Made by a program: the position numbers and the translations under genes. Below, one piece after another: positions 54,201 through 62,398 of a stretch of 64,000 bases of DNA. Position 1 is the first letter of the stretch. Every line of letters begins with the position of its first letter. This stretch comes from Desulfosporosinus metallidurans (GTDB lineage Bacteria > Bacillota > Desulfitobacteriia > Desulfitobacteriales > Desulfitobacteriaceae): assembly GCF_001936615.1 (NCBI RefSeq), contig NZ_MLBF01000004.1, forward strand, positions 1 through 64,000, given 5' to 3'. The notes under the pieces are model-generated. The model was not told the DNA's origin. It saw only the letters and a list, made by a program, of their open reading frames with translations, and searched no databases.

Positions 54201-54876
54201 AGGCTTCCAGCGTTTGCCCGGATAAAATTCTGCCGCTTTTATCAGCAATAGTCCCTGAGATGAAGATAGGCAGGGTTAAATCTCTTTCCTCAAAGACAGT
54301 TTCGGCTGCAAATATAGCTGCTCTGGCATTTAAAGCATCAAAGATTGTTTCAATCATTATAATATCGACGCCGCCATCTACAAGCCCCTGTATCTGCTCC
54401 CCATAAGCAAGTACGAGTTCATCAAAGCTTATATTTCTTATTCCTGGGTTTTCAACATCTGGTGAAAGTGATGCTGTTCTATTGGTAGGCCCAATTGAAC
54501 CTGCTACAAAACGCGGTTTACTGGGATCAACGTTCGTAAAAAGATCTGCTTCTTCTCTTGCCAGCCTTGCTCCATGGAAGTTAAGCTCATAGACCTTATC
54601 CTCCATGCCATAATCCTTTTGAGATATTCTAGTTGCATTAAAGGTATTTGTTTCAATGATATCCGCCCCAGCTTCTAGATAACGTTTATGAATCCCTTTA
54701 ATAATCTCTGGATGAGTAATATTTAGAAGGTCATTATTCCCCTTTTGCCCTCTATGGCAATTACAACGTCCTGCAAACTCTTGCTCATTTAAGTTATATC
54801 CCTGAATACAAGTCCCCATTGCGCCATCTAGGACAAGAATTCTTTCCTTTAAATATTCCTCGATATTGTATCTCAT
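51229..54876 (-). CDS. metH: Cobalamin-dependent methionine synthase
   Basis: 1215 aa with all modules: homocysteine domain (about 1-315, zinc GACCGST), pterin domain (about 345-610, [11 protein letters not shown]), cap and B12 domain (about 640-870, with the cobalt-ligand [10 protein letters not shown]), and reactivation domain (about 890-1200, [15 protein letters not shown]). Transfers methyl from methyl-tetrahydrofolate to homocysteine. It has no B12 riboswitch of its own. Upstream lies the terminator of a LysR gene. Confidence 0.96.
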   Translation of the reverse strand: MRYNIEEYLKERILVLDGAMGTCIQGYNLNEQEFAGRCNCHRGQKGNNDLLNITHPEIIKGIHKRYLEAGADIIETNTFNATRISQKDYGMEDKVYELNFHGARLAREEADLFTNVDPSKPRFVAGSIGPTNRTASLSPDVENPGIRNISFDELVLAYGEQIQGLVDGGVDIIMIETIFDALNARAAIFAAETVFEERDLTLPIFISGTIADKSGRILSGQTLEAFAHTMKGDEILGIGLNCSFGAKDLIPFIKNLSKTQDRYVTFHPNAGLPNSLGEYEERPEETAALVKELAEEGHLNIVGACCGSTPAHIKAISAAIKGIKPRKIPLIEKETVYCGLEAIVIKKENNFVNIGERTNVSGSAKFARLIREKNYEEALFVAKEQVENGAQIIDINFDDGLLDALSEMDLFLKLLASEPEISRVPVMIDSSKFEVLEAGLKAIQGKAVVNSISLKVGEEEFIRQATLIKRYGAGVVVMAFDEQGQADTFEKRITVCKRAYDLLVNKVKFPPTDIIFDPNILAIATGIEEHNNYAVDFINTVKWIKENLPHAKVSGGVSNLSFSFRGNNAIREAMHSVFLYHAIAAGMDMAIVNPSMIQIYDEIDKELLEKVEDVVLNKTPDSAEKLLEFAEKYKASGGDQVENKLAWREQDSKERLIHALVKGIAEFIEEDVEEVRRQYDRAEEVIEGPLMDGMKVVGELFGEGKMFLPQVVKSARVMKKAVGVLLPYIEAEKKSSESSSAGKVVVATVKGDVHDIGKNIVSVILSCNNFEVIDLGVMASCEVILQTAKKENADIIALSGLITPSLDEMSNVAEEMERQGFNIPLMIGGATTSKTHTALKIAPNYSKGVVYSVDASKAVEAAKKLVDKNGRERYLAQIEEEYQTISESYGKIERKLVPIEEAREKKLQIDWDKESINVPNLIGTKHLKNFPISELRNYIDWSYFFVAWDMGMVYPKIMEDPKFSEEAKKLFDDANEMLDLLEREDILTANAVLGIFPANSLGDDLEMYHNGSVTTFNMLRQQAVSKDNVYRCLADYIAPKDSGKTDYLGGFIVTAGIGAKEYAEKLKEQGNDYGAIMVKLLADRLAEAFAELLHFQVRKDYWGYSPDEKLELRSLLKGSFRGIRPAFGYPSLRDHAEKTKLFQLLEGERNTGITLTEHYMMDPVASVCGLYFASEEANYFDIHRIDKDQVDDYAKRNNKELKEIEKMLSTSLAYK

Positions 54877-54968
54877 CAGTTAGCCCCCTTAATTTTGAGA
54901 AAGTACATTAGATAGATTTGAACCTAATACATTCACTATAGCATGATAAAATAGATATAGGTTAACTC

Positions 54969-55016
54969 CAAAAAACTATAGCCTGCTATAGCATAAAACT
55001 ATAACAGGCTAATTTT
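54969..55016 (-). terminator. Terminator after the LysR gene
   Basis: TAGCCTGTTATAG / CTATAGCAGGCTA (13 bp, one G-U) followed by TAGTTTTTT on the minus strand. It separates the lysR/cbiMQO unit from metH. Confidence 0.85.
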
Positions 55017-55037
55017 TAGAGTTCTGCCAGTGATTAT

Positions 55038-55943
55038 CTATAGATGTTTAGTTACTTCTTCCAATTCTTGCACATAAGCTGTCGCAAGCCTGCTAAGCGT
55101 TACACTTTTATGTGAAATCCATCCAACAGTGATCGTTTCGTTAATATCCAAGGGTACTGGGATGATGTTATTGCCGTTAAGGTCAGCACTTAAAACGCCT
55201 GTTGAAATGGTGTAGCCATTTAATCCGATCAAAAGATTAAACAGAGTTGCCCTATCACTCACACGGATACTCTTTTTATGAGATAAGGTACTCAATATTT
55301 CCTCTGAAAAATGGAAAGAATTGTACTCTCCTTGCTCAAAGGACAAGCAGGGATACGAATCTAAATCCTCCAACGTGACTCTCTCTTGCTTTGCCAGGGG
55401 ATTTTTAGCACTGATGAAAACATGAGGTGCAGCTTTAAATAATACTGTGAACTCCAAATTATTTTCTTTCATAAGCTTATTGATTACCTTTGAATTGAAT
55501 TCATTGAGATACAAAATACCGATTTCGCTGCGAAGGTTTTTTACATCCTCCAAAATTTCATAGGTTTTTGTTTCTCTTATGGTAAACTCATATTCCTCCA
55601 AGGCATATTTTTTTAGGAGATTTACAAAGGCATTGACAGAAAAAGCATAGTGCTGGGTTGAAACAGAAAAATGCTGGGGGGATGGCTTTGCATCTAGGTA
55701 ACGGTTTTCCAACAATTCTGTTTGCTCCAATACTTGCCGTGCATAGCCGAGAAATTCCGCCCCCTCAACTGAAATACTAATTCCCTTGTTGGTGCGCTCA
55801 AAAATCGTGATATTAAGCTCTGCTTCCAATTCTTTTATTGCGTTGGAAAGGCTGGGCTGAGCTATGAATAAACGCTTTGCAGCCTCATTAATGGAGCCCC
55901 AGGTTGCGATTTCAATTGCATACTTAAGCTGTTGAAGTGTCAT
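55038..55943 (-). CDS. LysR-family transcriptional regulator
   Basis: 301 aa from ATG 55943 (CAGGTGAG upstream). N-terminal winged HTH (TLQQLKYAIEIATWGSINEAAKRLFIAQPSLSNAIKELE), then a LysR substrate domain (about 90-295). It overlaps the 3' end of cbiO1 by 20 nt, so it is part of the cbiM2-cbiQ1-cbiO1 transcription unit and may sense metal status or control a linked pathway. Effector unknown. Confidence 0.88.
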   Translation of the reverse strand: MTLQQLKYAIEIATWGSINEAAKRLFIAQPSLSNAIKELEAELNITIFERTNKGISISVEGAEFLGYARQVLEQTELLENRYLDAKPSPQHFSVSTQHYAFSVNAFVNLLKKYALEEYEFTIRETKTYEILEDVKNLRSEIGILYLNEFNSKVINKLMKENNLEFTVLFKAAPHVFISAKNPLAKQERVTLEDLDSYPCLSFEQGEYNSFHFSEEILSTLSHKKSIRVSDRATLFNLLIGLNGYTISTGVLSADLNGNNIIPVPLDINETITVGWISHKSVTLSRLATAYVQELEEVTKHL

Positions 55944-56748
55944 TTTTCTCACCTGCCTGTTCTTTTGACAGTTTCCTAACCAAGAAGCTGCTCTGTTTTT
56001 CCATCCCGCAGACCGGACAGTTTTGAAGCGCTAGCGGCACCTCAAGCCCGCACTCATCCATTAATTCAGTATTTACGAGAATTTCCGTGGTAATTCCATC
56101 GGCTGCGATTTCCCCATTTTTGATCACAATAGTTCGTTCACAAATCTCAAAGATCATATCCAAATCATGACTCGTGATAATTTTTGTATGTTTAAAGCTA
56201 TGAAGCAGCTCCATGACCCTTCGTCTGGATTTCGGATCAAGAGCAGCCGTGGGCTCATCCATCACCAAAATGTCAGGCTGCATAGAAAGTACAGAGGCAA
56301 TAGCCGCAGCACGCTTTTCTCCTCCTGACAACTTGAAGGGTGCACGATCTTTCAAATGAAGTATTCCCACCATCTCCAAAGCTTGAAGGACACGCTTTTC
56401 AACTTCTTTTTCGTCAAGTTTATAATTGCGAGGGCCAAAGGCCACATCATCATAGACTGTTGTCATGAATAACTGATCGTCCGGGTCTTGGAAAACCATA
56501 CCAAGTCTTTGACGAATCATGGGGAGTGTTTTTTTCGTAACATGAACGTCCCCCACACAAACTTCTCCCTGGCTTGGAAAAAGAACCCCCATGAGCAGCA
56601 TAAGCAACGTGGATTTTCCTGCTCCATTGGCTCCAATGATTCCCACCGACTCTCCATGGCGGATACGAAAGGACATTCCTTTGACCGCTTTATGTTCATC
56701 TGGATAACTATAATGCAAATCCTTGACCTCAAGTTTATGATGACTCAT
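55924..56748 (-). CDS. cbiO: Ni/Co ECF transporter ATPase (copy 1)
   Basis: 274 aa from ATG 56748, overlapping the cbiQ stop (ATGA). Walker A GANGAGKST, signature LSGGEKRAAAIASV, Walker B ILVMDEPTAALD, H-loop TSHDLD. An extra C-terminal tail of about 45 residues carries CGLEVPLALQNCPVCGMEK, a CxxC pair plus a further Cys that might sense or bind metal. Confidence 0.92.
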   Translation of the reverse strand: MSHHKLEVKDLHYSYPDEHKAVKGMSFRIRHGESVGIIGANGAGKSTLLMLLMGVLFPSQGEVCVGDVHVTKKTLPMIRQRLGMVFQDPDDQLFMTTVYDDVAFGPRNYKLDEKEVEKRVLQALEMVGILHLKDRAPFKLSGGEKRAAAIASVLSMQPDILVMDEPTAALDPKSRRRVMELLHSFKHTKIITSHDLDMIFEICERTIVIKNGEIAADGITTEILVNTELMDECGLEVPLALQNCPVCGMEKQSSFLVRKLSKEQAGEKNDTSTA

Positions 56749-57554
56749 CGTATCACTCCCGTTATCAATGAACCTATTAACAAAGGAATATTGTAAATCC
56801 TTGCCACCGCAAAGAATAAGACCCATCCCGCCAAATAAGCCAAATCCCAGACTTTAATTCCCTTAAAGCCTCCTGTATGGTACTCCCCAGTAAAACCTCT
56901 TAAACACATCGCTTCATAAATACGCTGCGCTCTGTCAAACGTCCGGAGAATAAGCTGTCCTGCCAATGACCCCCAAGCGCTCCGGTGAACCCCCTTCTGC
57001 TCCGGAGCCCGCAGTGAATACGCCCTTAATGTCCGAGCAACCTCCTCCATCAGTACCGAGATATAGCGATAGGTTAAGAGCAGCTGCAGCACAAATATGC
57101 GAGGGATTTTCAGCATCCTTAAGGCCCCCGCCAGCCTATCCATCCCTGTCGTGGCAATGAGGAGGAGAGCCGCGGTGACGGTTAATCCGCTCTTGACTAA
57201 AAGTGAAAGGAAGGTGACCCACCCTCTTGACAGTTCTATTCCGCCCAACAAAACGATTTGATGATCGAAAAAAGGGTTTAGGATACCGATTCCAATAATG
57301 AAGGGCGAAACAAGCAAGATCCTCGCAACTATAGGTTTTACTGGCAGTTCTGCTAGAGCAAAGACCATCGAAGGATAAATAAGAAGCGGCAGCAGGCCGC
57401 TAACATCGTATTTCCCAAAGGATACGACCACAGTTAGATAACTAACTGTGGTCAACAATTTCACGAGAGGATGTATTTGGTGTATGGCGGTTTCTTTCCG
57501 GGCCAGGTCATCGAGAATCCGCATATTATATAATGAATTCATGATGTTCGACAT
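56745..57554 (-). CDS. cbiQ: Ni/Co ECF transporter T component (copy 1)
   Basis: 269 aa, about five to six helices. LLTYRYISVLMEEVARTLRAYSLR and YEAMCLRGFTGEY are the CbiQ coupling blocks. Between cbiM2 and cbiO1; overlaps cbiO1 by 4 nt. Confidence 0.92.
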   Translation of the reverse strand: MSNIMNSLYNMRILDDLARKETAIHQIHPLVKLLTTVSYLTVVVSFGKYDVSGLLPLLIYPSMVFALAELPVKPIVARILLVSPFIIGIGILNPFFDHQIVLLGGIELSRGWVTFLSLLVKSGLTVTAALLLIATTGMDRLAGALRMLKIPRIFVLQLLLTYRYISVLMEEVARTLRAYSLRAPEQKGVHRSAWGSLAGQLILRTFDRAQRIYEAMCLRGFTGEYHTGGFKGIKVWDLAYLAGWVLFFAVARIYNIPLLIGSLITGVIR

Positions 57555-57617
57555 ATCAACAATCCAATCCTAATTTCCAAATTAAAGACAGGGTTATCCT
57601 CCCCACCTCAGAACTAT

Positions 57618-58670
57618 TCAAGCCTGGGTTCCCTTTTTCCTTCTTTTAGCCAAACTGATGCCTGACCCCACAAGGCCCGCCAAAACAAGCGTCATCCCAC
57701 CACCTACCAATCCGGCGGTACTCGTTCCTCCACTTACAGCAGGCCAAGATGCTTCGCTTTCTCCAGCACTTTGTTCCGTTCCTTTTTCTGGTGCCTTAAA
57801 GTCATAACCAGGCAAAAATGCCGTTTTATTCTGTATTTCAGACAGGCTTTGATGAATGCCATCTTGCGCCTCCAGCTCCGCCTTACCCGCCGTCTTAAAC
57901 ATGGACCATTCCAAACCATCAGGATTTGAAGAGGCAAACCAGGATAACACTACCCCTGAAAGCACTGCAACAGCAGCAAGTCCTGCCACAACCTTCTTTA
58001 TCGAAATATTCCCAATAGCCTCTCCTGAGCCGGCCTTTTCAATAATTTCTGGGCGCGACTTCCAAATATAAGTTACAATAGCGGTTGTGACAAGGCCCTC
58101 TACCACACCGATTGCAAGATGAATGGGCTGCATTAATAAGACAAACGTCCCAAACGGTAATTCGGTCTTTCCGGAAAAGAACGTTTCCAATACGACCCCG
58201 AAAGCACCCATTTGAAGGCCTATAATAGCTGTAAGCATCGATGCACCAAATATTCGCTTTGTAGAATACCCTTTTCGCATGAGCATTTTATAAATCAAGG
58301 GGTAGGCAATAAAACATGGAAAAAAACCGAGATTAAAGACATTACTACCTAAGGCCAGCAAACCCCCATCTGCAAAAAACAAAGCTTGTATCGTGAGAAC
58401 TGACGCCATAGTAAGGAAGCCCGCATAGGGACCCAGTAAAATTGCAAGAATTAACCCTCCTCCCAGATGTCCACTGGAGCCTGTTCCTGGTATTGAGAAA
58501 TTAATCATCTGGGACGCAAATATAAAAGCTCCCATCACTCCCATCAAAGGAATTTTCTTTTCATCCATCTCATTTTGCACTTTCTTAATCGAGTAAGCCG
58601 CAACACCCGCTGTTGCAACCCACATGGTTCCACCAACTAAAGGTGAAATCAAGGCATCTGCCATATGCAT
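57618..58670 (-). CDS. cbiM: Ni/Co ECF transporter CbiM-CbiN fusion (copy 2)
   Basis: 350 aa from ATG 58670 (AAGGAGAGA upstream). The N-terminus MHMADALISP has the required Met-His; SSGHLGGGL supplies the internal His. After the membrane part, NPDGLEWSM starts a CbiN/PDGLE-like segment, then an extracellular Gly/Ser-rich linker and a last helix (GGGMTLVLAGLVGSGISLA). Head gene of the complete cbiM-Q-O-lysR unit, preceded by leader element D. Confidence 0.92.
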   Translation of the reverse strand: MHMADALISPLVGGTMWVATAGVAAYSIKKVQNEMDEKKIPLMGVMGAFIFASQMINFSIPGTGSSGHLGGGLILAILLGPYAGFLTMASVLTIQALFFADGGLLALGSNVFNLGFFPCFIAYPLIYKMLMRKGYSTKRIFGASMLTAIIGLQMGAFGVVLETFFSGKTELPFGTFVLLMQPIHLAIGVVEGLVTTAIVTYIWKSRPEIIEKAGSGEAIGNISIKKVVAGLAAVAVLSGVVLSWFASSNPDGLEWSMFKTAGKAELEAQDGIHQSLSEIQNKTAFLPGYDFKAPEKGTEQSAGESEASWPAVSGGTSTAGLVGGGMTLVLAGLVGSGISLAKRRKKGTQA

Positions 58671-58764
58671 AACTATCTCTCCTTTTTTCTCTTTTTCGAA
58701 CGGATGATTCATTTGAATGCGGCATTTTTGTTTAGTATTTAACCCCCTTCTTTTTAAATAAAAT

Positions 58765-58832
58765 AAAAAGGCCAAGGAAATAGACTTTAAAAAGTCAAAC
58801 CTCCATGGCCTTTGCAAACACCTTCATGGTCC
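58765..58832 (-). promoter_or_regulatory. Leader element D: GGCCATGGAGGT hairpin/attenuator
   Basis: Half-repeat GACCATGAAGGTGTTTGC, then AAAGGCCATGGAGGTTTGAC, with inner GACTTT/AAAGTC and outer AAAGGCCA/TGGCCTTT stems plus a U-run. Both the outer (A-U to G-C) and inner stems vary in compensated fashion relative to A and C. Confidence 0.78.
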
Positions 58833-58862
58833 TGCATCTTCAATATTTGGTTAATATTTCTT

Positions 58863-58892
58863 TTATTCTACATCCGCTTTCTAAATCCCTGC
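58863..58892 (-). promoter_or_regulatory. Sigma-H-like promoter D
   Basis: GCAGGGATT (58884-58892), 12 bp, GTAGAATAA (58863-58871). Confidence 0.65.
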
Positions 58893-59043
58893 TAAGTTTA
58901 TGACTAACTAAAAAAATTTTGAAGAAAACAGGAAAAGATCATTATTTAATTAAAGGTGCGTTTATATCCATGCTTTCTCTAGGTAGTCTTATTGGCGGAC
59001 AAAAGCGTGAACTCACTCCCCTCAAAAATATAAATTAAGTTCA

Positions 59044-59072
59044 AAAGGAATTTACATATTCATGTAGAATAT
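59044..59072 (+). promoter_or_regulatory. Sigma-H-like promoter F
   Basis: AAAGGAATT (59044-59052), 11 bp, GTAGAATAT (59064-59072). Divergent from promoter D. Confidence 0.7.
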
Positions 59073-59105
59073 CTTTAGCATAGACAACAATCCAATATGA
59101 AAAAA

Positions 59106-59164
59106 AGAGACCATGGAGGTCTTGACTCGACATTAAGTCTGGTCATTTTTTCCATGGTCTTTTT
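59106..59164 (+). promoter_or_regulatory. Leader element F: GACCATGGAGGT hairpin/attenuator
   Basis: AGACCATGG / CCATGGTCT perfect stem with an inner GACT/AGTC helix and TTTTT at the end. Almost identical to element E, both ahead of cooT genes. Confidence 0.75.
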
Positions 59165-59269
59165 CATACAGGATATCCCTTCTGGGCTGTCGAATATAAT
59201 AGTTATAACTTGAATTATGATGTTAATCTATGGCCTTTATTAATTTTCAAAAAGAAGGAGCAAAATGTA

Positions 59270-59464
59270 ATGTGTGAAGCAAATGCCTATCTTAAGGATG
59301 GAGAAAACGATATTTTATTCATGGAGTCGGTTGATACCATAGAACCCTACGAAAACGGTCTCAAACTCGTGGATATCTTTGGAAAACAAAAGTTTATTCA
59401 AGCCAAAATCAAAGATATGGCTCTTCTCAACCACCGTATTATTTTAGAAAAGACGGAACTTTAA
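59270..59464 (+). CDS. cooT: CooT-family nickel-binding protein (copy 2)
   Basis: 64 aa from ATG 59270 (AAGAAGGAG upstream). Same pattern as copy 1 (MCEANAYLKDG, ESVDTIEPYENGLKL, LLNHRIILEK), with the Cys2 ligand. Heads cooT2-(cbiM relic)-cbiQ2-cbiO2-trmO. Confidence 0.88.
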   Translation: MCEANAYLKDGENDILFMESVDTIEPYENGLKLVDIFGKQKFIQAKIKDMALLNHRIILEKTEL

Positions 59465-59489
59465 TAACGAGAGGAGGAAACCTTCCTTT

Positions 59490-59621
59490 ATGCCTATTCC
59501 TGACGGATACTTAAATCCTCAGACCGATGCTGTGTTAGACCTCGTCACTGCGTTCTTCCTTCAAGGTGACTTCCAGAAGGGAGATGAGCGGAATGGATCT
59601 TCCTCTTTGGCTGCAAACTAA
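59490..59621 (+). pseudogene. cbiM: CbiM N-terminal relic overlapping cbiQ2
   Basis: A 43-codon frame starts MPIPDGYLNPQTDAVLDLVT, clearly the N-terminus of CbiM copy 1 (MHIPDGYLSPQTDAVLGIAS), then runs into unrelated sequence. His2, needed for metal binding, is Pro. It remains between cooT2 and cbiQ2, where an intact cbiM once stood. Confidence 0.85.
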
Positions 59622-60528
59622 TAGTCCGCCTGCACCCTCTCCTTCGACTAAAGTAAAGCAGTCCAATTTTATTCAAAAAACTCTTCAAGGAATTATTCAT
59701 TTTGTACGGGAATCCGTCTATTCTGAGGAGATCGCACTTCGCCCTGGATTCCTGCAAGCCCTGGATCCCAGGATGAAGCTCTTGGCCATTTTTTCCCTTC
59801 TCATAACCGTCAACCTCCTGCGCCATTTACCCTTGCTTTGGGGGATCTATCTGGGGATTCTAATCCTCGCTATGTTATCCAAGGTACCCAGTCGCTTCCT
59901 TATCCAGCGGGTTTGGTTCGTTATTCCCTTATTTACAGGGATCATGGTTTTGCCTTCCATCTTTAATTGGGTGCGACCCGGTGACCCCCTCTGGATGCTT
60001 TGGACGTTCTCGACCCCGCACCATTTAGGGCCGATTCATTTTCCACCTGAATTAACCATCACTCGCCAAGGCTTTTGGGGAGCAATTCTCCTGATCAGTC
60101 GAGTGGGAATTTCAGTCACTCTCGCAGTTCTCCTCACCCTGACGACACGTTGGAACAACCTGTTGCGTGCGTTGCGAACTTTTTTTGTTCCTAAGATTTT
60201 CATTGTTACGCTGGAAATGACCTACCGTTATATTTTTGTGCTTATTACACTGCTCGAAGACATGTTCTTAGCGCGCAAAGCACGTGATGCAGGGCGTTCC
60301 TCTGGAAGTGAACAACGGCGTTTCGTGGGTTCATCCATTGCCCACCTTTTCGGTAAATCACTACAAATGAGCGAAGAGGTCTATACCTCAATGGTCGCGC
60401 GAGGCTATACCGGTGAAATTTTTACTCTTCAGCGTTTTCAGCTACGCTGGGTGGACATCTTTAGCGCGGGAGTCAGCCTCATGGCGTGCTTAACACTTTA
60501 TGCTGCCGACAAAGTCTTAGGAGGATAA
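59593..60528 (+). CDS. cbiQ: Ni/Co ECF transporter T component (copy 2)
   Basis: 311 aa from ATG 59593 (GGGAG about 9 nt upstream; ATG 59584 and GTG 59566 are alternatives). Helical, with LEMTYRYIFVLITLLEDMFLARKARD and YTSMVARGYTGEIF, the two CbiQ coupling blocks. The N-terminus is about 40 residues longer than copy 1. Its own CbiM is only a relic; it may serve CbiM copy 1. Confidence 0.9.
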   Translation: MDLPLWLQTNSPPAPSPSTKVKQSNFIQKTLQGIIHFVRESVYSEEIALRPGFLQALDPRMKLLAIFSLLITVNLLRHLPLLWGIYLGILILAMLSKVPSRFLIQRVWFVIPLFTGIMVLPSIFNWVRPGDPLWMLWTFSTPHHLGPIHFPPELTITRQGFWGAILLISRVGISVTLAVLLTLTTRWNNLLRALRTFFVPKIFIVTLEMTYRYIFVLITLLEDMFLARKARDAGRSSGSEQRRFVGSSIAHLFGKSLQMSEEVYTSMVARGYTGEIFTLQRFQLRWVDIFSAGVSLMACLTLYAADKVLGG

Positions 60529-60532
60529 TACA

Positions 60533-61327
60533 TTGTCACAACAAACCGCTCCCCTTTTCGAATTAACGGACCTTTCCTATGCTTATATTCCCGAGCAGCC
60601 CGTCCTATCTGATATTCATCTTCAGGTCTATCCCGGACAAAGCCTTGTTATTCTTGGAGCCAACGGAAGCGGAAAGTCCACACTCCTTAAAATTCTTGCC
60701 GGACTCGTTCATCCTACATCTGGTCAAATCTTGGCCTTTGGACAGAACCTTACTGAAAAAAAACTGCAAGATCCTTCCTTCTTATCTGAGTTCCGCCAAC
60801 GTGTCGGCTTCATTTTCCAAAATTCTGATGCCCAACTCTTCTCCGCCACCGTTCGGGATGAGTTATCCTTTGCGCCACTCCAGGTTGGCCTCTCTGCCGA
60901 ACAGGTTGAACAACGGATCGTTGAAACTGCTGACCTACTAGGAATCACACCCCTATTAGACCGCCCTCCCTATAAATTGAGTGGTGGGGAGAAGAAAAAA
61001 GTCGCTTTAGCCTGTGTTCTAACTGCCAACCCCGAAGTTTTATTTCTCGATGAACCCACGAATGGGCTCGACCCACGCACCCAGTTTTGGCTCGTAGAAT
61101 TTATTTCAGCCCTCCAGAGCGCAGGAAAAACGATTATTACTGCCACACATGACCTTTCCATTGTGGAAGAAATCGCTCAGCGTGTGATCGTTCTGCGCGA
61201 AAACCACACGATTGCAGCAGACAGCACAGCGTACGAAATTCTCAGTAACCGCGACCTTCTTCTCGATGTTAACCTCATTCATAAGCGCTCTCATTTTCAC
61301 ATCGGTGGAGCTAAAGAGCATGGATAA
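60533..61327 (+). CDS. cbiO: Ni/Co ECF transporter ATPase (copy 2)
   Basis: 264 aa, TTG start with AGGAGG upstream overlapping the cbiQ2 stop region. Walker A GANGSGKST, signature LSGGEKKKVALACV, Walker B VLFLDEPTNGLD, H-loop THDLS. Lacks the cysteine tail of copy 1. Confidence 0.92.
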   Translation: MSQQTAPLFELTDLSYAYIPEQPVLSDIHLQVYPGQSLVILGANGSGKSTLLKILAGLVHPTSGQILAFGQNLTEKKLQDPSFLSEFRQRVGFIFQNSDAQLFSATVRDELSFAPLQVGLSAEQVEQRIVETADLLGITPLLDRPPYKLSGGEKKKVALACVLTANPEVLFLDEPTNGLDPRTQFWLVEFISALQSAGKTIITATHDLSIVEEIAQRVIVLRENHTIAADSTAYEILSNRDLLLDVNLIHKRSHFHIGGAKEHG

Positions 61328-61376
61328 GGCCACAGATTAATCGTTAAGAAAATGGTTAAAAAGAAAGGAGATTTTT

Positions 61377-61961
61377 ATGTCCATCACACTTCAATCGATA
61401 GGCACAATCCATACCCCTTATTTTGCCTTTAATACCCCTCATCAGCCGCTTCCTGACGCACCCGGCGATTTCTGGATCACGCTCAATCCCGAGTATGCAA
61501 GTGCTCTGAAATCTTTGGATAATTTCAACTATATTTATGTCCTCTATCATCTCGATCAAGTAACCCCTCCCGTCGAACTACTGACCCACTCCCCTTGGGC
61601 TCCCGAACTTGAAATCGGACTGTTTGCGAGCCGTTCCCCTAAAAGGCCCAACCCTATCGGGCTAAGTATTGTGCAATTAAAAGAAATCCAAGGCAACGAA
61701 CTCATCATTTCGGGAATCGACGCCTATAACGGAACACCTTTACTAGACATCAAGCCCTATATTCACTTCCGAGACAGCATAAAGAGTGCTAATAACGGCT
61801 GGTTTGATACCCTCCCCGACAAAGACCATACGATAGCGCATGCCCTTGGACTTGCCCACGAACATGAGCATGAACATGAACATCCCCATCCACATGTCCA
61901 CCACAATGATCACGATCATAGTCATAATCACCTTAAACATCGTCATGAACCTAACGATTAA
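61377..61961 (+). CDS. trmO: TrmO-family tRNA m6t6A37 methyltransferase with His-rich tail
   Basis: 194 aa. The TrmO/TsaA barrel occupies 1-145 (SIGTIHTPY, FNYIYVLYHLD, FASRSPKRPNPIGLS, DIKPYIHFRDS); relatives N6-methylate t6A37 of tRNA-Thr using SAM. Residues 161-190 hold 15 histidines (HEHEHEHEHP ... HHNDHDHSHNH), a metal-chelating tail like those of nickel storage proteins. AGAAAGGAG ribosome site. Downstream of cbiQ2-cbiO2 and cooT2, so metal buffering or sensing is suggested by context. Confidence 0.85.
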   Translation: MSITLQSIGTIHTPYFAFNTPHQPLPDAPGDFWITLNPEYASALKSLDNFNYIYVLYHLDQVTPPVELLTHSPWAPELEIGLFASRSPKRPNPIGLSIVQLKEIQGNELIISGIDAYNGTPLLDIKPYIHFRDSIKSANNGWFDTLPDKDHTIAHALGLAHEHEHEHEHPHPHVHHNDHDHSHNHLKHRHEPND

Positions 61962-61986
61962 GAGCTAACGGCGAACGGAGCAATAC

Positions 61987-62313
61987 ATGTTTAATGCGAT
62001 TCTTTTATTTATTTTAGCTGGTTTAGCAGAAATTGGGGGAGGTTATTTGATTTGGCTTTCCCTTAGAGAAGCAAAGCCATTTTGGTATGGAATAATTGGG
62101 GGACTAATTCTCATCGTTTACGGCATCATACCCACATTACAGAAGTTCCCGAACTTTGGTAGAGTTTATTCCGCTTACGGGGGTGTCTTTATTATTCTCG
62201 CAATCCTATGGGGTTGGGGAATCGATAAAAAAGTGCCTGATGTATATGACTGGATTGGATGTGCCATTTGTCTTGTCGGAGTCTCTATCATGTTATGGGC
62301 TCCACGTCATTAA
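61987..62313 (+). CDS. YnfA-family (UPF0060) small membrane protein
   Basis: 108 aa, four helices: ILLFILAGLAEIGGGYLIWL, FWYGIIGGLILIVYGIIPTL, RVYSAYGGVFIILAILWGWGID, WIGCAICLVGVSIMLW. The AEIGGGYL and YAAYGGV-like blocks are diagnostic of the family, related to small multidrug-type transporters. Last gene before the terminator, 25 nt after trmO. Confidence 0.9.
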   Translation: MFNAILLFILAGLAEIGGGYLIWLSLREAKPFWYGIIGGLILIVYGIIPTLQKFPNFGRVYSAYGGVFIILAILWGWGIDKKVPDVYDWIGCAICLVGVSIMLWAPRH

Positions 62314-62345
62314 CTTTTGGCAAGAACTCAAGACATGACCGGGAA

Positions 62346-62388
62346 AAAGGGTGGTGGCTAGATTATACAAATCTAGCCACCACCCTTT
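62346..62388. terminator. Bidirectional terminator
   Basis: AAAGGGTGGTGGCTAGATT pairs perfectly (19 bp) with its complement across a 5-nt loop, with T/A runs on both sides. Shared by the plus-strand metal operon and the minus-strand ABC exporter. Confidence 0.92.
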
Positions 62389-62398
62389 TTTCTGCTGC

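Noticed and set aside
27018-62313. czcD/NiCo riboswitch or Moco RNA as the identity of the repeated leader
   Set aside because: The conserved sequences and four-way or multi-stem layouts of those RNAs are not seen; the element is a single hairpin with an invariant GGAGGT.
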